A stretch of 64,000 bases of DNA from contig JASFXZ010000110.1 of assembly GCA_032209605.1 (NCBI GenBank), positions 205,914-269,913 on the forward strand, given 5' to 3'. Positions within the stretch are counted from its first letter, which is position 1, and every line of letters starts with the position of its first letter. The notes under the pieces are model-generated. The model searched no databases. It worked only from the letters and a program-made list of their open reading frames with translations, and was not told where the DNA came from. This document shows, piece after piece, positions 1 to 11,899 of the stretch. A program made the translations under genes and the position numbers. The stretch is from Mactromeris polynyma. Lineage: Eukaryota; Mollusca; Bivalvia; Venerida; Mactridae.

Positions 1-1167
1 AATAATTAATACTCAAGAAATGTAATAATTTATTGGTATAAAAATACGCAAAACAAATTGACTAGATCCGCAGTGTGAACCACACCCTAACCCTACCCTT
101 TACACACTGAAATATCGACCAAATACTTAAACATGTTCCCCTACCATGTAAGACAAATCTCACTTTAAAAATAAAACATCCATTTGTTTATATTACGTTC
201 CAGTTAAGCTTAATTGTCTGAGGATGTCACATGACTAGAAATGTATTCACAGGAACAACAATAAAACATCTACAAGCTATAAGAGGGATATAAACAATAA
301 CACATTTACCAGTACCATATTCTCAATCCTTTTATCGTCCGTCAAGTTTAAGTTTTATCATAGTCCTACACACATTTCAGTAATGCAGTCAACAAGTCAG
401 TCAGAATGTTCTGACCAATGTCAACTACTAAATGAAATGCCTTCAGCAAACTGTCACACAGAGTATCTGTTCCTAACACATACACACCAATTGGTCATAA
501 GATTCAGCACATGGCTACGGGAAAATATTTCATACAAATATCTTTCAATAAAGTTATCGAAAGCACATATTCAGAGAAGTGAGTTCACAGGAGATAGTCG
601 GGACTTCTTCTAAGCATCACTATGTAAGATGCGACTTAATTCAAGCTTATCGTCAACTAACGACGCAATTAAAACATAATGATCGTAGCATTGTAACGAA
701 TATGAATCAATAGCTGAATACAGTTGCCAGACGGAAAGATTAATTCAGACGACAAGAATTGTGACCAAAAATATGCAATTAAATAACGTAGACCAATTGT
801 CTATGGTATGATTACACTTGTTCTTGTGAGGTTAATTGGGTTTGACTAGGACAATAAAGCTTCAGACAATATTAAATCTTTGAAGTATACGCGCGCTAAG
901 TAACTTGGTTATCCACGGGAAGCAAACTATATATTCAGAAGCACTTAAAGCTGTGACCGTGTCGTATATAGACAACATGTCAACCAAGCAAAGACTACAG
1001 TTTGCTTTATAAACATATTTACTTTTACTTTGTTTAAGAAATTCATTAGTTTGCGACTTGTATAATCATTTCCAGTAATCAGCTTTAAGGCTAACTGATC
1101 CTTACTCGCGCGAAATTCAGAAATTGTGAAGCTGTTCAACTTCGCCCAAAGCAGAACTGGAACTAAT
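1..1167. other. Intergenic, no supported gene
   Basis: AT-rich sequence with only short frames that look like chance. The only structured item is a short telomere-like CCCTAACCCTA run at about 84-95. Nothing else is recognised. Confidence 0.6.
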
Positions 1168-1217
1168 GATCATTGGATCCGGAATCAGGCGCTCTTAACC
1201 TCGATCAATATGCGTCC
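1168..1217 (-). mobile_element. Half of a tRNA-Met-like SINE head (remnant)
   Basis: On the minus strand this aligns by eye with the 5' (A-box) half of the tRNA-like heads seen at 16.7, 25.1 and 50.3 kb: a 'gaggttaagagcgcctgatt' type A-box and anticodon-arm region. The B-box half (GTGAGTTCGAG) is absent. It directly precedes a dispersed-repeat copy at 1231, so it may have been cut by that insertion. This is a weak, short match and could be coincidental. Confidence 0.35.
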
Positions 1218-1230
1218 AGTTCACAAACAA

Positions 1231-1547
1231 CAAGAAATAGCTTGAAAAAAGGTGGTCGGCGCAATTAATTTTGAAGGTTAAGATGTGTTGTGCATCATAA
1301 AAAAATGCCGAAATTTTACGATTGCTTGTCACTCCCGATCCAAAATGGATTTCGGTAAAATCACCGAAATTCAGTGGATTTCGGTAAGGTAACGTACCCT
1401 TTATCGAAATATTAACCAATCCGCGTCAAAGTTACAAACGTTGTTCGGTTGCCTTGGTGGTTAACGTAAGATTTGATTGGTTTTACAGAACACTGATATG
1501 CAAATAGTAAAATCATGTTAGAACGGCTGCGCTGAAAAACACGACAG
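1231..1547 (+). repeat. Dispersed ~320-bp repeat, copy A
   Basis: First of five copies of an unclassified interspersed repeat. Shared landmarks in order are CAAGAAATAxCTTGAAAAAA at the start, GAAGGTTAAGATxTGTTGTG, GATCCAAAATGGATTTCGGT, GGTAAGGTAACGTACCC, ACCAATCCGCGTCA, GGTGGTTAACGTAAGATTTG, a 'gatatgcaaat' octamer-like site, and GGCTGCGC-GAAAAACG at the end. It contains internal inverted sub-repeats (TTCGGTAAA/ACCGAAATT). There is no coding frame, no obvious terminal inverted repeat and no tRNA box, so the superfamily is unknown. The relationship among copies is seen directly; calling it a transposable element is inference. Confidence 0.8.
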
Positions 1548-1673
1548 CCTTTGTTCAGTTTATCATCAGCATGCATTTCTGTTAAATACGCGTTGGTTCT
1601 TTCGTTATGGTTAATGTCCGTTTCGTCATTATTCTGTATTAGGTACGGTTTCTAAATCAAACAGCACTCTGTT

Positions 1674-2030
1674 ATCATTAACGATGTAGATCATACGGCT
1701 TCAGTGACTGATCAACATCAGCTGATACACATAATATAAAACCATTTAGCTTCCTATAAACCGAATGCTTCCGTCAACAATTACTATTATCTTTGAGAAG
1801 ATTCAGTAACGGAAATATGGGCTGTAAACTTGATAAGGGTTTATATATTTGATTTGGTCGGCTGATCTATACATTGTAAATAACGTCCAGCAAACGACAG
1901 CATTAGATATAAACAATTCAAAATACGATGTTCGGGAAAGGATAAATGCTATCATAAGGTAATCATCTGTACAAGACGGTGATCATTGCTGACATATTTA
2001 TACTTCGACTGAATAAATAGTATCATAAAA
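1674..2030 (+). repeat. Diverged dispersed repeat pair, member 1
   Basis: Aligns by eye with 11236-11560. Shared blocks include CATTAACGATGTA-ATCAT, CTCCTATAAAC / TTCCTATAAAC, CTTTGAG-GATTC-G-AACGG, GGAAATATGGG, AAGCTTGA-AAG-GTTTAT and AAATGCTAT. The divergence is substantial with many small indels, so this is an old repeat or duplication. No coding potential is visible in either member. Confidence 0.6.
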
Positions 2031-3591
2031 GACATAAAAAAGATCATCGATATTCCGCCATGAAGGAAACAGAATACACGTGTCACAACGTCGAAACGTA
2101 GGGAAATAACATAGATGGAAATTTATACGTGGATAATTGATCTGGACAGGAATCATTATTTTGATAATTGTTTACTCGGAAATATTGGCGGCGGTTTGAT
2201 ATCCGCTACATGCAAATGGTGGTCGACAGATATTTCGCCAAATCTGGGCCGCGCCAATAAATTAGATCGCCAATAAATATGAACCTCGCCAATTGTTTCT
2301 TCATTATAAATAAATGAGCTGAGCAAATATATATGTATTTAGTTATCATAGTGTACTGTGTATGGTTATTAGGCACTCGGGGTATTGGTCATAACGTGTC
2401 ATTCAGTACTAAGTTGTACAGTTAGGAGAGTTCGGTTCTCCTATATTAAACCATGTATATCAACCGTAATATGATAACGACATATGTATTTTATGCTACA
2501 CTTCCCCACTGTGAAAACATTGAAAAGGCCTAAATGTTGCACCCACCTCTTTCAAGGCGTATACAGTATGATTTAACTAGGAACGGTCACAGTATGTTTT
2601 AAGAACAGCGCCCAGTAGTAGAAGTTTAATATCAAACCAAATAACTTCACAGTTGCCTGATAACTTTAGTTCATTAACTATGATAATTGCAAACTTCATT
2701 TCAACAACGGTCAATCGACAGAGGATATGTTTTCGATTAAAACTAAATATTAAAATGTTCACATTAGCACCGTCAGAATCAAAGACGAATCACCGCGAAC
2801 ATTCATTAATTGCTTTAACAATGTTTTGTTTCTGAAGACATGATGTCGCTAGAATAACCGTATGATGAGTTTTCTATCGCCGAATTTCCTTGATTCTTAT
2901 TATTCTAATTCGTCCATGAGTCCCACGTGATTAGAAAGGCTCGTTCCATTCTCAGACAAACAGACTTGCAGCGTGGAGAACTGTTTCTTGCAAGATACAG
3001 CTATCATGTTGTAACTGTTTTGTTATTTCAATCTGCAATTTTCATTATGAAAATACCGATTAATACGCGAAATTTGTCATAATGAACGGATTCAATCTTT
3101 CAAATATAATTGCTGTAGGATAAAATACGGACGTGAAAGGCAATGCATCAGACGGCTCTGACGTAAACGGGTTAATGATTAAATGTTTTCATACACAGTT
3201 GAACGACTTTTACTGTCTGTACCAATTGAAACTAAAGGCAAAGAGGGCAATATTCTGTCACCAAATAGTTACGTATAACAATGTTATCGGGCACTTCTTT
3301 TGTGCAATAGTTGTGTTACTCTTTGTCTTAATCTAGATCAACACGCTCTTAGATATTAGTTAAATATAGATATAATCGAAACAAGTCAAAACTTAATCAA
3401 TTTTATCAACAACCCATTTGTGGAAATGTGAATTTTAATCGTATTTTACGTGTACATATATGTATTCCCATAATTTGTGTCAAACTAACAGTTCATGCAG
3501 TAAATGTACTAGTTTTCATATGTTTAATGAATATTTTCAGTGAAGAGTTTGGTTGAAATCTAAGCGCTAACAAAGTAGGATGGCTCCAGAA
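2031..3591. other. Intergenic, one GGCG/GCCAAT-rich patch
   Basis: No supported gene. A patch at about 2184-2300 is rich in GGCG, CGCCAA and GCCAATAAA words in both orientations, reminiscent of the inverted-repeat element at 15109-15348. It is probably a degenerate non-autonomous element. Confidence 0.5.
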
Positions 3592-3820
3592 GGACTGTTT
3601 GTTTTATCTGAACACGCTGTTTGCACCGAGGACTGTTTGTTTTATCTGAACACGCTGTTTGCACCGAGGACTGTTTGTTTTATCTGAACACGCTGTTTGC
3701 ACCGAGGACTGTTTGTTTCATCTGAACACGCTGTTTGTACCGAGGACTGTTTGTTTTATCTGAACACGCTGCTTGCACCGAGGACTGTTTGTTTTATCTG
3801 AACACGCTGTTTGTACCGGC
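3592..3820 (+). repeat. Minisatellite, 38-bp unit, six copies
   Basis: Six head-to-tail copies of a 38-bp unit that begins GGACTGTTTGTTTTATCTGA and continues with ACACGCTGTTTG(C/T)ACCGA. Copies differ by only a few substitutions, such as TTTCATCTG in copy 4 and GCTTGCACC in copy 5. The array stops within a few bases of the start of homology to the LINE element downstream. Confidence 0.95.
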
Positions 3821-3840
3821 AATAGTTGATACCTCAGTAA

Positions 3841-5958
3841 GGAAATAACAAAGATAAAGTAGAATGCAATATAAATGATCTGTACACGTTCTTTAGAGAT
3901 AATAATTTCTCTGATGGTGTAAACGAAGATCTACCGGAACCACATACTCAGCCTCAAAATACAGATACAAATGAATCTATTAATGTTCCTATAACCGAAA
4001 ATGAAATTTCTAAAGCCATAAAATCACTTAAAAATAACAAAGCTAGTGGTATTGACCTGATTGTAAATGAACAAATTAAATATACATATCCTATCCTGAA
4101 AGACATATATGTTAAATTGTTCAACTTAATATTCGACAAGGGAATTATACCCGAATCCTGGACAGTAGGAGCTATAAACCCAATATATAAAAATAAGGGC
4201 GATATCACTAAACCAGAAAATTACAGGCCCATAACGCTTCTTAGTTGTTTCGGTAAACTGTTCACCTGTGTTATAAATAATCGACTTAAAACCTATATAG
4301 AATCAAATGACCTTATGCACATTTCTCAGGCCGGTTTTCGGCAAGGATTTTCGACACAAGACAATATGTTTATTCTTCAGCACTTAATACAATATCTTAA
4401 CAATAACAGAAAGAAACTTTTTTGTGCTTTTATTGATCTGAAGCAGGCCTTTGATACCGTTTGGAGAACTGGCCTGTGGATGAAAATTCATAACCTCAAC
4501 ATAAACGGCAAATGTTTCAATTTAATTAAGAACATGTATAGTAATATAAAATCATGTGTAAAGGCAAATTCCCAGGTTTCAAATTTTTTTACCTGTAACA
4601 TTGGAGTTCGTCAGGGGGAGAATCTCTCTCCTTTACTCTTTTCTCTATACCTAAATGACTTACATGAATATTTTTATCAAAACGCACATGTAAATGGAAT
4701 ACTTATACCTAACAGTCAAAATACAGATGAAATCCAAACATTCTTAAAACTTTTCATTATATTGTATGCCGATGATACTGTTATCTTAGCTGATAGTGAA
4801 ATACAGCTACAACATGCTTTAAACACATATGAACATTATTGTGACACATGGAAACTCACAGTAAATATAAGTAAATCAAAGATATTAGTTTTTTCGAGAG
4901 GGAGGATACCCCAATATAACCTAAAATTTAAAAATGATACATTGGAGATTGTAAAAGACTACAAATATCTTGGCATCTATTTCAGCAGAAGCGGCACCTT
5001 CTATAAATGCAAACAACATCTAGCCTCTCAAGCAACTAGAGCTATGTATAGCTTAATTAGAAATTCAAATCGTTTAAGCCTTCCAATAGACATTCAGATT
5101 GACATGTTCAATAAAACAATTAAGCCTATTCTACTTTATGGTTCCGAAATATGGGGATTTGGAAATATAGAAATGATCGAACGCGTACAGTTAAAATTTT
5201 TGAAATATATATTAAAGTTTAAAAAATCCACCCCAAATTACATGGTCTATGGTGAAACAGGTTGTGCACCACTTTCATTAGATATAGATGAAAAATCCAT
5301 CGCATTTTGGTCTAGAATATGCCATATTAACCCTGATACATTACCCAAAAAACTTTCTGCAACTGTCTATAAAAGTATGTTATCAATTGTCAATACTAAC
5401 GACAATGAAACAATGAAAACAAAGTTTCCATGGTTTTATAATATAAAAGAATTTTTTATTAAATGCGGAATGATAAATATATGGACCGATCACATATTCC
5501 CCAATAGTAAATGGCTAAAATTAACAATTCGACAAAAGCTAAAAGATCTCTTCCTTAATGAATGGTATACATCTTTGGAAAACTCCAGTAAAGCATATTT
5601 CTATAGAATAATTAAAACCAACTTTGGAATGGAACCAATTTTATCCTCAAATATGTCATCACTAAGTTACTCCATGATTCGTTTTCGTACTCGTAACCAT
5701 CGTTTACCTGTAGAAATTGGCAACTGGGCAAGAATTCCCATAAATGATAGAAATTGTAATACATGTAATAAGCTTGGCGACGAATATCACTATCTTTTTG
5801 AATGCACATTTTTTGATAATGAAAGAAGAAGATTTTTAAAACCATATTATTTCAGAAGACCAAATGTTTTGAAGATAAATGAACTTATGAACACTAAGAA
5901 TAAGCAAGAGTTTCTTAAGTTATCCAAATTTGTCAAATGTATAGTAAATAGAATGTGA
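3841..5958 (+). CDS. LINE ORF2 fragment: reverse transcriptase with C-terminal CCHC motif
   Basis: An open frame of 705 codons runs from just after a TAA at 3838 to TGA at 5956. It would copy LINE RNA into DNA at the insertion site. RT motifs appear in order: IPESW...NKGD then NYRPITLLS (4219), FIDLKQAFDTVW with the first catalytic Asp at 4435, GVRQGENLSPLLFS (4603), and YADD at 4765-4776. A thumb/connection region follows, then a C-terminal C-X2-C-X7-H-X4-C finger (5755, 5764, 5788, 5803) of the DEYHYLFEC type. The endonuclease and the N-terminal start are missing, so no natural start codon is proposed. The first ATG-independent frame residue is simply the truncation point. The RT core carries no internal stop, so the insertion is fairly young, but without endonuclease it is unlikely to be autonomous. 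Confidence 0.92.
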   Translation, partial: GNNKDKVECNINDLYTFFRDNNFSDGVNEDLPEPHTQPQNTDTNESINVPITENEISKAIKSLKNNKASGIDLIVNEQIKYTYPILKDIYVKLFNLIFDKGIIPESWTVGAINPIYKNKGDITKPENYRPITLLSCFGKLFTCVINNRLKTYIESNDLMHISQAGFRQGFSTQDNMFILQHLIQYLNNNRKKLFCAFIDLKQAFDTVWRTGLWMKIHNLNINGKCFNLIKNMYSNIKSCVKANSQVSNFFTCNIGVRQGENLSPLLFSLYLNDLHEYFYQNAHVNGILIPNSQNTDEIQTFLKLFIILYADDTVILADSEIQLQHALNTYEHYCDTWKLTVNISKSKILVFSRGRIPQYNLKFKNDTLEIVKDYKYLGIYFSRSGTFYKCKQHLASQATRAMYSLIRNSNRLSLPIDIQIDMFNKTIKPILLYGSEIWGFGNIEMIERVQLKFLKYILKFKKSTPNYMVYGETGCAPLSLDIDEKSIAFWSRICHINPDTLPKKLSATVYKSMLSIVNTNDNETMKTKFPWFYNIKEFFIKCGMINIWTDHIFPNSKWLKLTIRQKLKDLFLNEWYTSLENSSKAYFYRIIKTNFGMEPILSSNMSSLSYSMIRFRTRNHRLPVEIGNWARIPINDRNCNTCNKLGDEYHYLFECTFFDNERRRFLKPYYFRRPNVLKINELMNTKNKQEFLKLSKFVKCIVNRM

Positions 5959-6541
5959 CTTTATTACATAAATACATATTTGAACAATTGTATAGTTGAA
6001 TAACAATGTGTTGTTGAGCTCTTTAATTTCGTTTCGATAAGAGCTCGACGTACATACACATGTCATGATTATTTTCAATTACTGGTCCAGTTATCCCTGG
6101 CCTTTCTTTAAGGTCAATCGCTAAACTGGACAAGTCAAGTAATAAAACAGTGTATCCTAGTGTACCAATGCACCTGCTAAGAAATAATTAGGACATTGAA
6201 CATAAGAGAGGTACATAATTTTAATTAACTAAACACTAGTCTCTGTTATATTACAATTCATATTAAATGCATAAATATATTTTGCTTACTAAAAGTTTAT
6301 GATTCTGTATCTCTTGAATAATGATATTACCAGGATGTACTGGTATATTATTGTTCAAGAATACCAGTATTCTTATATAAAAATATTAGACTCTCCACAT
6401 ACTTGTTTTACAATTCAAAGGTATTATTAAAAGTTGAATATGTATAATGATGTATTGTGTACCTATGTTTATTTTTATGAGCCTCATTCTTACTCATATT
6501 CATGTTTGTCACCTCATTTTATCATGTATGTGATATGAGAG

Positions 6542-6576
6542 AATAAAAGGTTTTTGACTTGACTTGACTTGACTAG
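6542..6576 (+). repeat. LINE polyadenylation signal and (TTGAC)n tail
   Basis: AATAAAAGG is followed by TTTTTGACTTGACTTGACTTG, after which unrelated sequence begins. Short tandem tails of this kind mark the 3' ends of several LINE clades. The two other LINE remnants in the window end in analogous short repeats. Confidence 0.8.
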
Positions 6577-6580
6577 TAGA

Positions 6581-7296
6581 TTAGAGTATAAACAGTTTAT
6601 TTCACTTTTCTGTTGGATATGTCGTATGTCGTATCTGAACTATACAGGTGACGTTTTCATACCTGTGTCATGTTCGTGTCAATAAATGGCAAGACGTGTG
6701 GTCTCATGTATTCATGTTTGACTCATAAGGCGTGGTTACAGAAACATTATGTCTATGAAACCAGTGATTTTGGGAAGTGACTTTTTTCATGTTTTCATAG
6801 CCCATAAAGACTAGAGTCCATGTCTCAAACAGTTAAAATAACCTTCCCCAAACCATAAACCCGATGGCAAAAAACTTAACACATCTTTTAATCGGCGAAC
6901 TTTAATCTCAGCATGATAAAATAATCAAGTTATTTTCCGTAGCAATAAAAGCGTGACATCTAAACGATCGTAAACTATTTAAATGCAAAGTTCAATCAAC
7001 CAGTAAAAAATTAAGGATTGGACGCATGGGGCGATATGACGTTTAACTGGTGATGAACATGAGATGAAAATAAACGGGGAGCGCTTTTAGCACTTCTGTA
7101 AATCCTGATCTTCATTTTTCATCATTGAAGTTTCATACCACGGAATTCCGTAAGTGAAACATAATCGGTTTATGCGTCGTTCACCTAAGACTTAAAAACA
7201 TTGAAAACATCCAGGGAACATACGCAACGCTCCATGCGCATCTGGCGTCGACATTGATTCATTAGTCAGTTGCTTAGCACTGTATTCGATGTGCTT
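6581..7296. other. Intergenic
   Basis: No gene, RNA gene or recognisable repeat. Only ordinary AT-rich sequence is seen. Confidence 0.55.
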
Positions 7297-7556
7297 ACCA
7301 TCTCCCTCGGCCGATAGGTTAAAGCATCCGTCCCGGGGGCGAGAGGTCTAAGGTTCGAATCCCGATAGAGGTCCGTTCTGATATGGCCGATTGGTGAGCC
7401 GCCAGCTAGTTAAATAATGGTTACCGTGTGTCTATCTGCCTGGTGTCTGGTATTTAATGATAGGAATAGGGAAGTAAATGTGCTCAGAAAGTAGGTGTCT
7501 CATAATTAAGAAATGGCCCCTTTCAGAAGGGGTGACACTATGATAAATAAACACAT
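7297..7556 (+). mobile_element. tRNA-headed SINE
   Basis: The head contains an A-box-like CGGCCGATAGGTTAAAGC and a perfect B-box GGTTCGAATCC at about 7352-7362. It is followed by a ~180-bp unrelated body ending in AAGGGGTGACACTATGATAA / ATAAAC. This is the composition expected of a tRNA-derived SINE transcribed by RNA polymerase III. The head does not fold cleanly as a functional tRNA by eye, so a tRNA gene is unlikely. No second copy of this body was found in the window. Confidence 0.65.
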
Positions 7557-9129
7557 TAATTCACTTTTATATACCAGAACAGAATTGCAACGTTGATCAC
7601 TAGTATAGCCATGTTATTACAAAGAATTTCGCATTTTAGATTATTATTAAAATTTATAGAAGTCTGCGTGACAACGAGGTAGGATTTTCAAAGGTTTGCA
7701 AATACATCAATGTTGGTTGTTCTGAAACACACCATATGTGAAGGCATTCAAAGGTGTCAAACTATGTAGTATGCCTTTTCTAACGTGTTTCCCCTCACAC
7801 TGAACTCCATCTTGTACAACCTTGTTAAAGCTTCCTCGCGGGTCTAAGAACGTTTGTCCTATAATTTGATACATCTTTAGTCTAGAACGAACAGTAATAA
7901 GATGATGATATATTATTGTCTCATAATCTGAAGACAGGAAGTGCCACAGCGGCAAACTATGGAGAATGACCTTTCAGGATATGAGGATACGTCAATATTC
8001 GTTTGTCTACAGATTACTTATTACTTATTTAAATTTATCAGCATATTAGTATTTTGGCAAAAGGAAAAACAAAGGTAAATCGAAGGGTTATTTATACAAA
8101 TGATTTCTTTATTTAAAGCTTGCAACTTCAAACATTCTCATTCCTCCATCTGTACTAGTCATGTGACATTCCATGTGCCACGTGGATCTTCGTTTTGGCA
8201 GATATTTAATTCTAGTTGCCCGCGGAAACCAGTCAAAATTCTGCGAGGAGATTGGCCGATATTGCTCCGCTTAGCAAGATATACAGCCCGATACAGTCTT
8301 ATCTATTAACGACTCGCGTAGAAAGATTAGTTCCAGACGACATGGGTTTTACTAAAACTGTGTCATTATATAATAATTATAGTATGTGATCAATAATCCG
8401 AATTACAGTGTTATCGAACTCGCTTCTTACTACATTATCTAGTTTAATTACTACGACAAGGACAATAATGCTACGATCAATATTAACTAACAAAGTACAA
8501 CGCATACAAAGTCGGCGTTATTTCAGCATGACATGCAAGTAGGCTGGATTTAGGTGAAGTGTCTTATCTTTAATGCAAATAAAATCAAAGTTGAACTTTT
8601 GTAGGAAAGGAATGAGTTAAACAAAACGGCATGCAACCCGTATGTAAAACTTTGCAAGCATTCCATGCAGTCAAGAATTTCAGCTTCAGTCATTTATACA
8701 TACCATTGTTCCTGGTAATTGCGTAAATGTAGCAATGACACAAAAGCCACATAGGATAAACTATTACACACATATACAAGGAATATTATATAGTGATTGA
8801 CTTCATCACGCATATATCAAAGGTATCCTATTTTATAAATATGGGACAATCTTGACATTAACTACATATATGGTCGTCTTACACGCACATGGTGTATATA
8901 ACTGTATGGTTGTTTCCCTACGCAAGCAAGCTAATTCATCAAGTATTTCAGGAGATATCTTGCCGATGTGGATCCCAGACTCTCCCACATCAATGTAGAA
9001 CAGTCCCTTGCGTATCTGTTGCAGTTATCTACATGTATAAAGTAAGGCACTGCAAAGTTACGCTCATGCAGTACCCTACTGTGCCGTAGTATATAATTAA
9101 GTTGTTTGATGTCAAACAATATAATGAAA
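7557..9129. other. Intergenic
   Basis: No supported gene. Frames of about 70-106 codons (for example 8931-9251 minus) run into the minisatellite or lack any recognisable motif. Confidence 0.55.
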
Positions 9130-11080
9130 AAAACAGGCAATTCGGTTAGTAGTCCGGTAGGACGGAAGTTTGTGGTTCGGTAGTGTAGCAAGCAAGTATG
9201 TGGTTTGGTAAAGTACCATGCAAGTATGTGGTTCATTAAAGTACCACGCAAGTATGTGGCTCAGTAAAGTAGCGTGCAAGTATGTGGTTCAGTAAAGTAC
9301 CACGCAAGTATGTGATTCAGTAGAGTAGCAAGCAAGTATGTGGTTAAGTAGAGTAGCACACAAGTATGTGGTTAAATAGAACAGCACACAAGTATGTGCT
9401 TTAGTAGAGTAGCACACAAGTATGTGGTTAAGTAGAGTAGCAAGCAAGTATGTGCTTTAGTAGAGTAGCACACAAGTATGTGGTTAAGTAGAACAGCACA
9501 CAAGTATGTGCTTTAGTAGAGTAGCACACAAGTGTGTGGTTAAGTAGAGTAGCAAGCAAGTATGTGATTTAGTAGATTAGCAAGCAAATATGTTGTTTAC
9601 TAGAGTAGCACAGAAATATTTGATTAAGTAGAGTAGCAAGCAAGTGTGTGGTATAGTAGCGTAGAAAGCAAGTGTGTGGTATAGTAGCGTAGAAAGCAAG
9701 TGTGTGGTTAAGTAGAGTAACATGCAAGTATTAGGAGAAGTAGAATAGCAAGCAAGTATGTGGTTTAGTAGAGTAGCAAGCAAATATGTGGTTAAGTAGA
9801 ACAGCACACAAGTATGTGCTTTAGTGGAGTAGCACACAAGTATGTGGTTAAGTAGAGTAGCACACAAGTATGTGGTTCAGTAAAGTACCACGCAAGTATG
9901 TGATTCAGTAGAGTAGCAAGCAAGTATGTGGTTAAGTAGAGTAGCACACAAGTATGTGGTTAAATAGAACAGCACACAAGTATGTGCTTTAGTAGAGTAG
10001 CACACAAGTATGTGGTTAAGTAGAGTAGCAAGCAAGTATGTGCTTTAGTAGAGTAGCACACAAGTATGTGGTTAAGTAGAACAGCACACAAGTATGTGCT
10101 TTAGTAGAGTAGCACACAAGTGTGTGGTTAAGTAGAGTAGCAAGCAAGTATGTGATTTAGTAGATTAGCAAGCAAATATGTTGTTTACTAGAGTAGCACA
10201 GAAATATTTGATTAAGTAGAGTAGCAAGCAAGTGTGTGGTATAGTAGCGTAGAAAGCAAGTGTGTGGTATAGTAGCGTAGAAAGCAAGTGTGTGGTATAG
10301 TAGCGTAGAAAGCAAGTGTGTGGTATAGTAGCGTAGAAAGCAAGTGTGTGGTTAAGTAGAGTAACATGCAAGTATTAGGCGAAGTAGAATAGCAAGCAAG
10401 TATGTGGTTTAGTAGAGTAGCAAGCAAGTGGTTTAGTTAAGTATCACGCAACTATGTGTTTTAGTGGTGTAGCACGCAAATATGAAGTTAGAAGAGTAGC
10501 ACACCAACAAGTAATTTAGTAGAGTAGCATGCGAGCAAGTGGTTTAGTAGAATGGCTAGCAAGAATGGGGTTAGTAGAGTGCCACACAGGTAGAGGTTTA
10601 GCGGAGCAGCACGCAAGTATGTGGTTTAACAGACAAGCACGCAAGTATGTGGTTTAGTAGAGTAGCACGCAAGTATGTGATTTCGTACGCAAGTATGTTG
10701 TTTGAAGAGCAGCAGGCAAATATGTGGTTTATTAGAGTAGCACGCAAGTATGTGGTTTAGCAGGAGTAACACGCAAGTAGGTGGTTTAGCAGGAGTAACA
10801 CGCAAGTATATGGTTTATTAGAATAGCACGCAAATAAGAGGTTAATAGAGTATCACACGAGCAAATGGTTAAGTATCGAAGCAAGCAAGTATGTGGTTTA
10901 GTAGAGTAGGCAGCAAGAAGTTTAGTAGAGTAGCACGCGAGTATATGGTTTATAGGTATATAAGATAAGTAGGTATGAGGTTTAGCAGAGTAGCAAGCAA
11001 GTATGAGGTTAGTAAAGTAGCACGCGAGCTAGTGGTTTAGTAGAGTAGCATGCAAATATGAGGTTTAACAGGGTGGCATG
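9130..11080 (+). repeat. Minisatellite, 28-bp unit, about 70 copies with 588-bp higher-order repeat
   Basis: The unit consensus is GTATGTGGTTTAGTAGAGTA followed by GCACGCAA. Copies in the middle (9282-10260) are regular, while both ends are degenerate. A block of 21 units starting at 9282 is repeated from 9869 with the same private variants in the same order, such as TAAATAGAACAGCACAC at 9370/9958 and TGTTGTTTACTAGAG at 9591/10179. A GTATAGTAGCGTAGAAAGCA variant unit occurs twice in the first block and four times in the second. Minus-strand frames here (LLYHTLAFYATIPHTC-like) are artefacts of a stop-poor repeat. Confidence 0.95.
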
Positions 11081-11235
11081 GTTGACTCCGAGTAACTGTG
11101 TCTAACATGAAGTCTCCAATAAATGGTATCTTCCCACCTCAGTGTGTCATGTCAAATATTTCTGTTTAAATAATTTGAGTTTTTTAAGTTCGTTTTTGTC
11201 ATGTGTCGCAATTTCTTTCTAAATGACGCAACATT

Positions 11236-11560
11236 AGATCACCATTAACGATGTAAATCATTTTGCTTCTGGGAGTTTGTATTAAACCTCCTATAAACAA
11301 ATCCTTGCTGTCAGCATCATGATTCTTGTATCTTTGAGGCGATTCCGGAACGGAAATATGGGTTACTAAGCTTGACAAGTGTTTATCTGTTTCATTTCTC
11401 TTGCATTATCGATGACAAATGACGTACGAAAAAGGACAGCAATGGATATAAAAAAGTCAAAACACCATGATGCTCCGGAAAAACTAAATGCTATGACAAG
11501 ATTATTATCTGAAGGGATGAAAAGTACATAAAATAACTATAGTTAGAGTAATAAATGCAT
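11236..11560 (+). repeat. Diverged dispersed repeat pair, member 2
   Basis: Partner of 1674-2030, in the same orientation. Shared blocks include CATTAACGATGTA, CTCCTATAAAC, GGAAATATGGG, AAGCTTGACAAG and AAATGCTATGACAAG. No coding frame is seen. Confidence 0.6.
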
Positions 11561-11899
11561 GCTATAACCTTCGATGGTACATAAAAGCTCAAAAGCTTAT
11601 TTCCAATGGGGTCCATGGCTAAAATATTTACTTAATTTACAAAAATAAAATGTATAAATTTATCTAAGAAACAAAAAGTAGCATAAATAACATAAACATT
11701 TCTAGAACCTTGAAGTTTCTTCGTATTGTGCATAAAATATCATATTTTAACATGAATTGTAATTTTAATAAATCACATACATAATATATATGTATACTAA
11801 AATCTTTCATTGTAACAAAAGACAAATCATCAGTGCAAAGAGCTCCATGAGTTTTTGAGATGGTTTGAACAGTTTCCTTAGAGAGATGTAAGGAGTTAG
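11561..11899. other. AT-rich intergenic
   Basis: Nothing recognised; strongly AT-rich. Confidence 0.5.

Larger units (their letters stand above)
3825..6580 (+). mobile_element. 5'-truncated non-LTR retrotransposon (LINE)
   Basis: Comprises a reverse-transcriptase frame (3841-5958), about 600 bp of 3' UTR, an AATAAA at 6542 and a terminal (TTGAC)n tail at about 6556-6576. No endonuclease domain or ORF1 is present upstream: the 5' end is cut where the 38-bp minisatellite ends. The tail type, a short tandem repeat rather than poly(A), together with the RT motifs, fits the CR1/L2/Jockey side of the LINE tree. The exact clade cannot be assigned by eye. Confidence 0.9.

Noticed and set aside
9577..10427. 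Minus-strand frames with LLYHTLAFYATIPHTC-like repeats
   Set aside because: The 28-bp unit is not a multiple of three, so these are stop-poor readings through all phases of the satellite.
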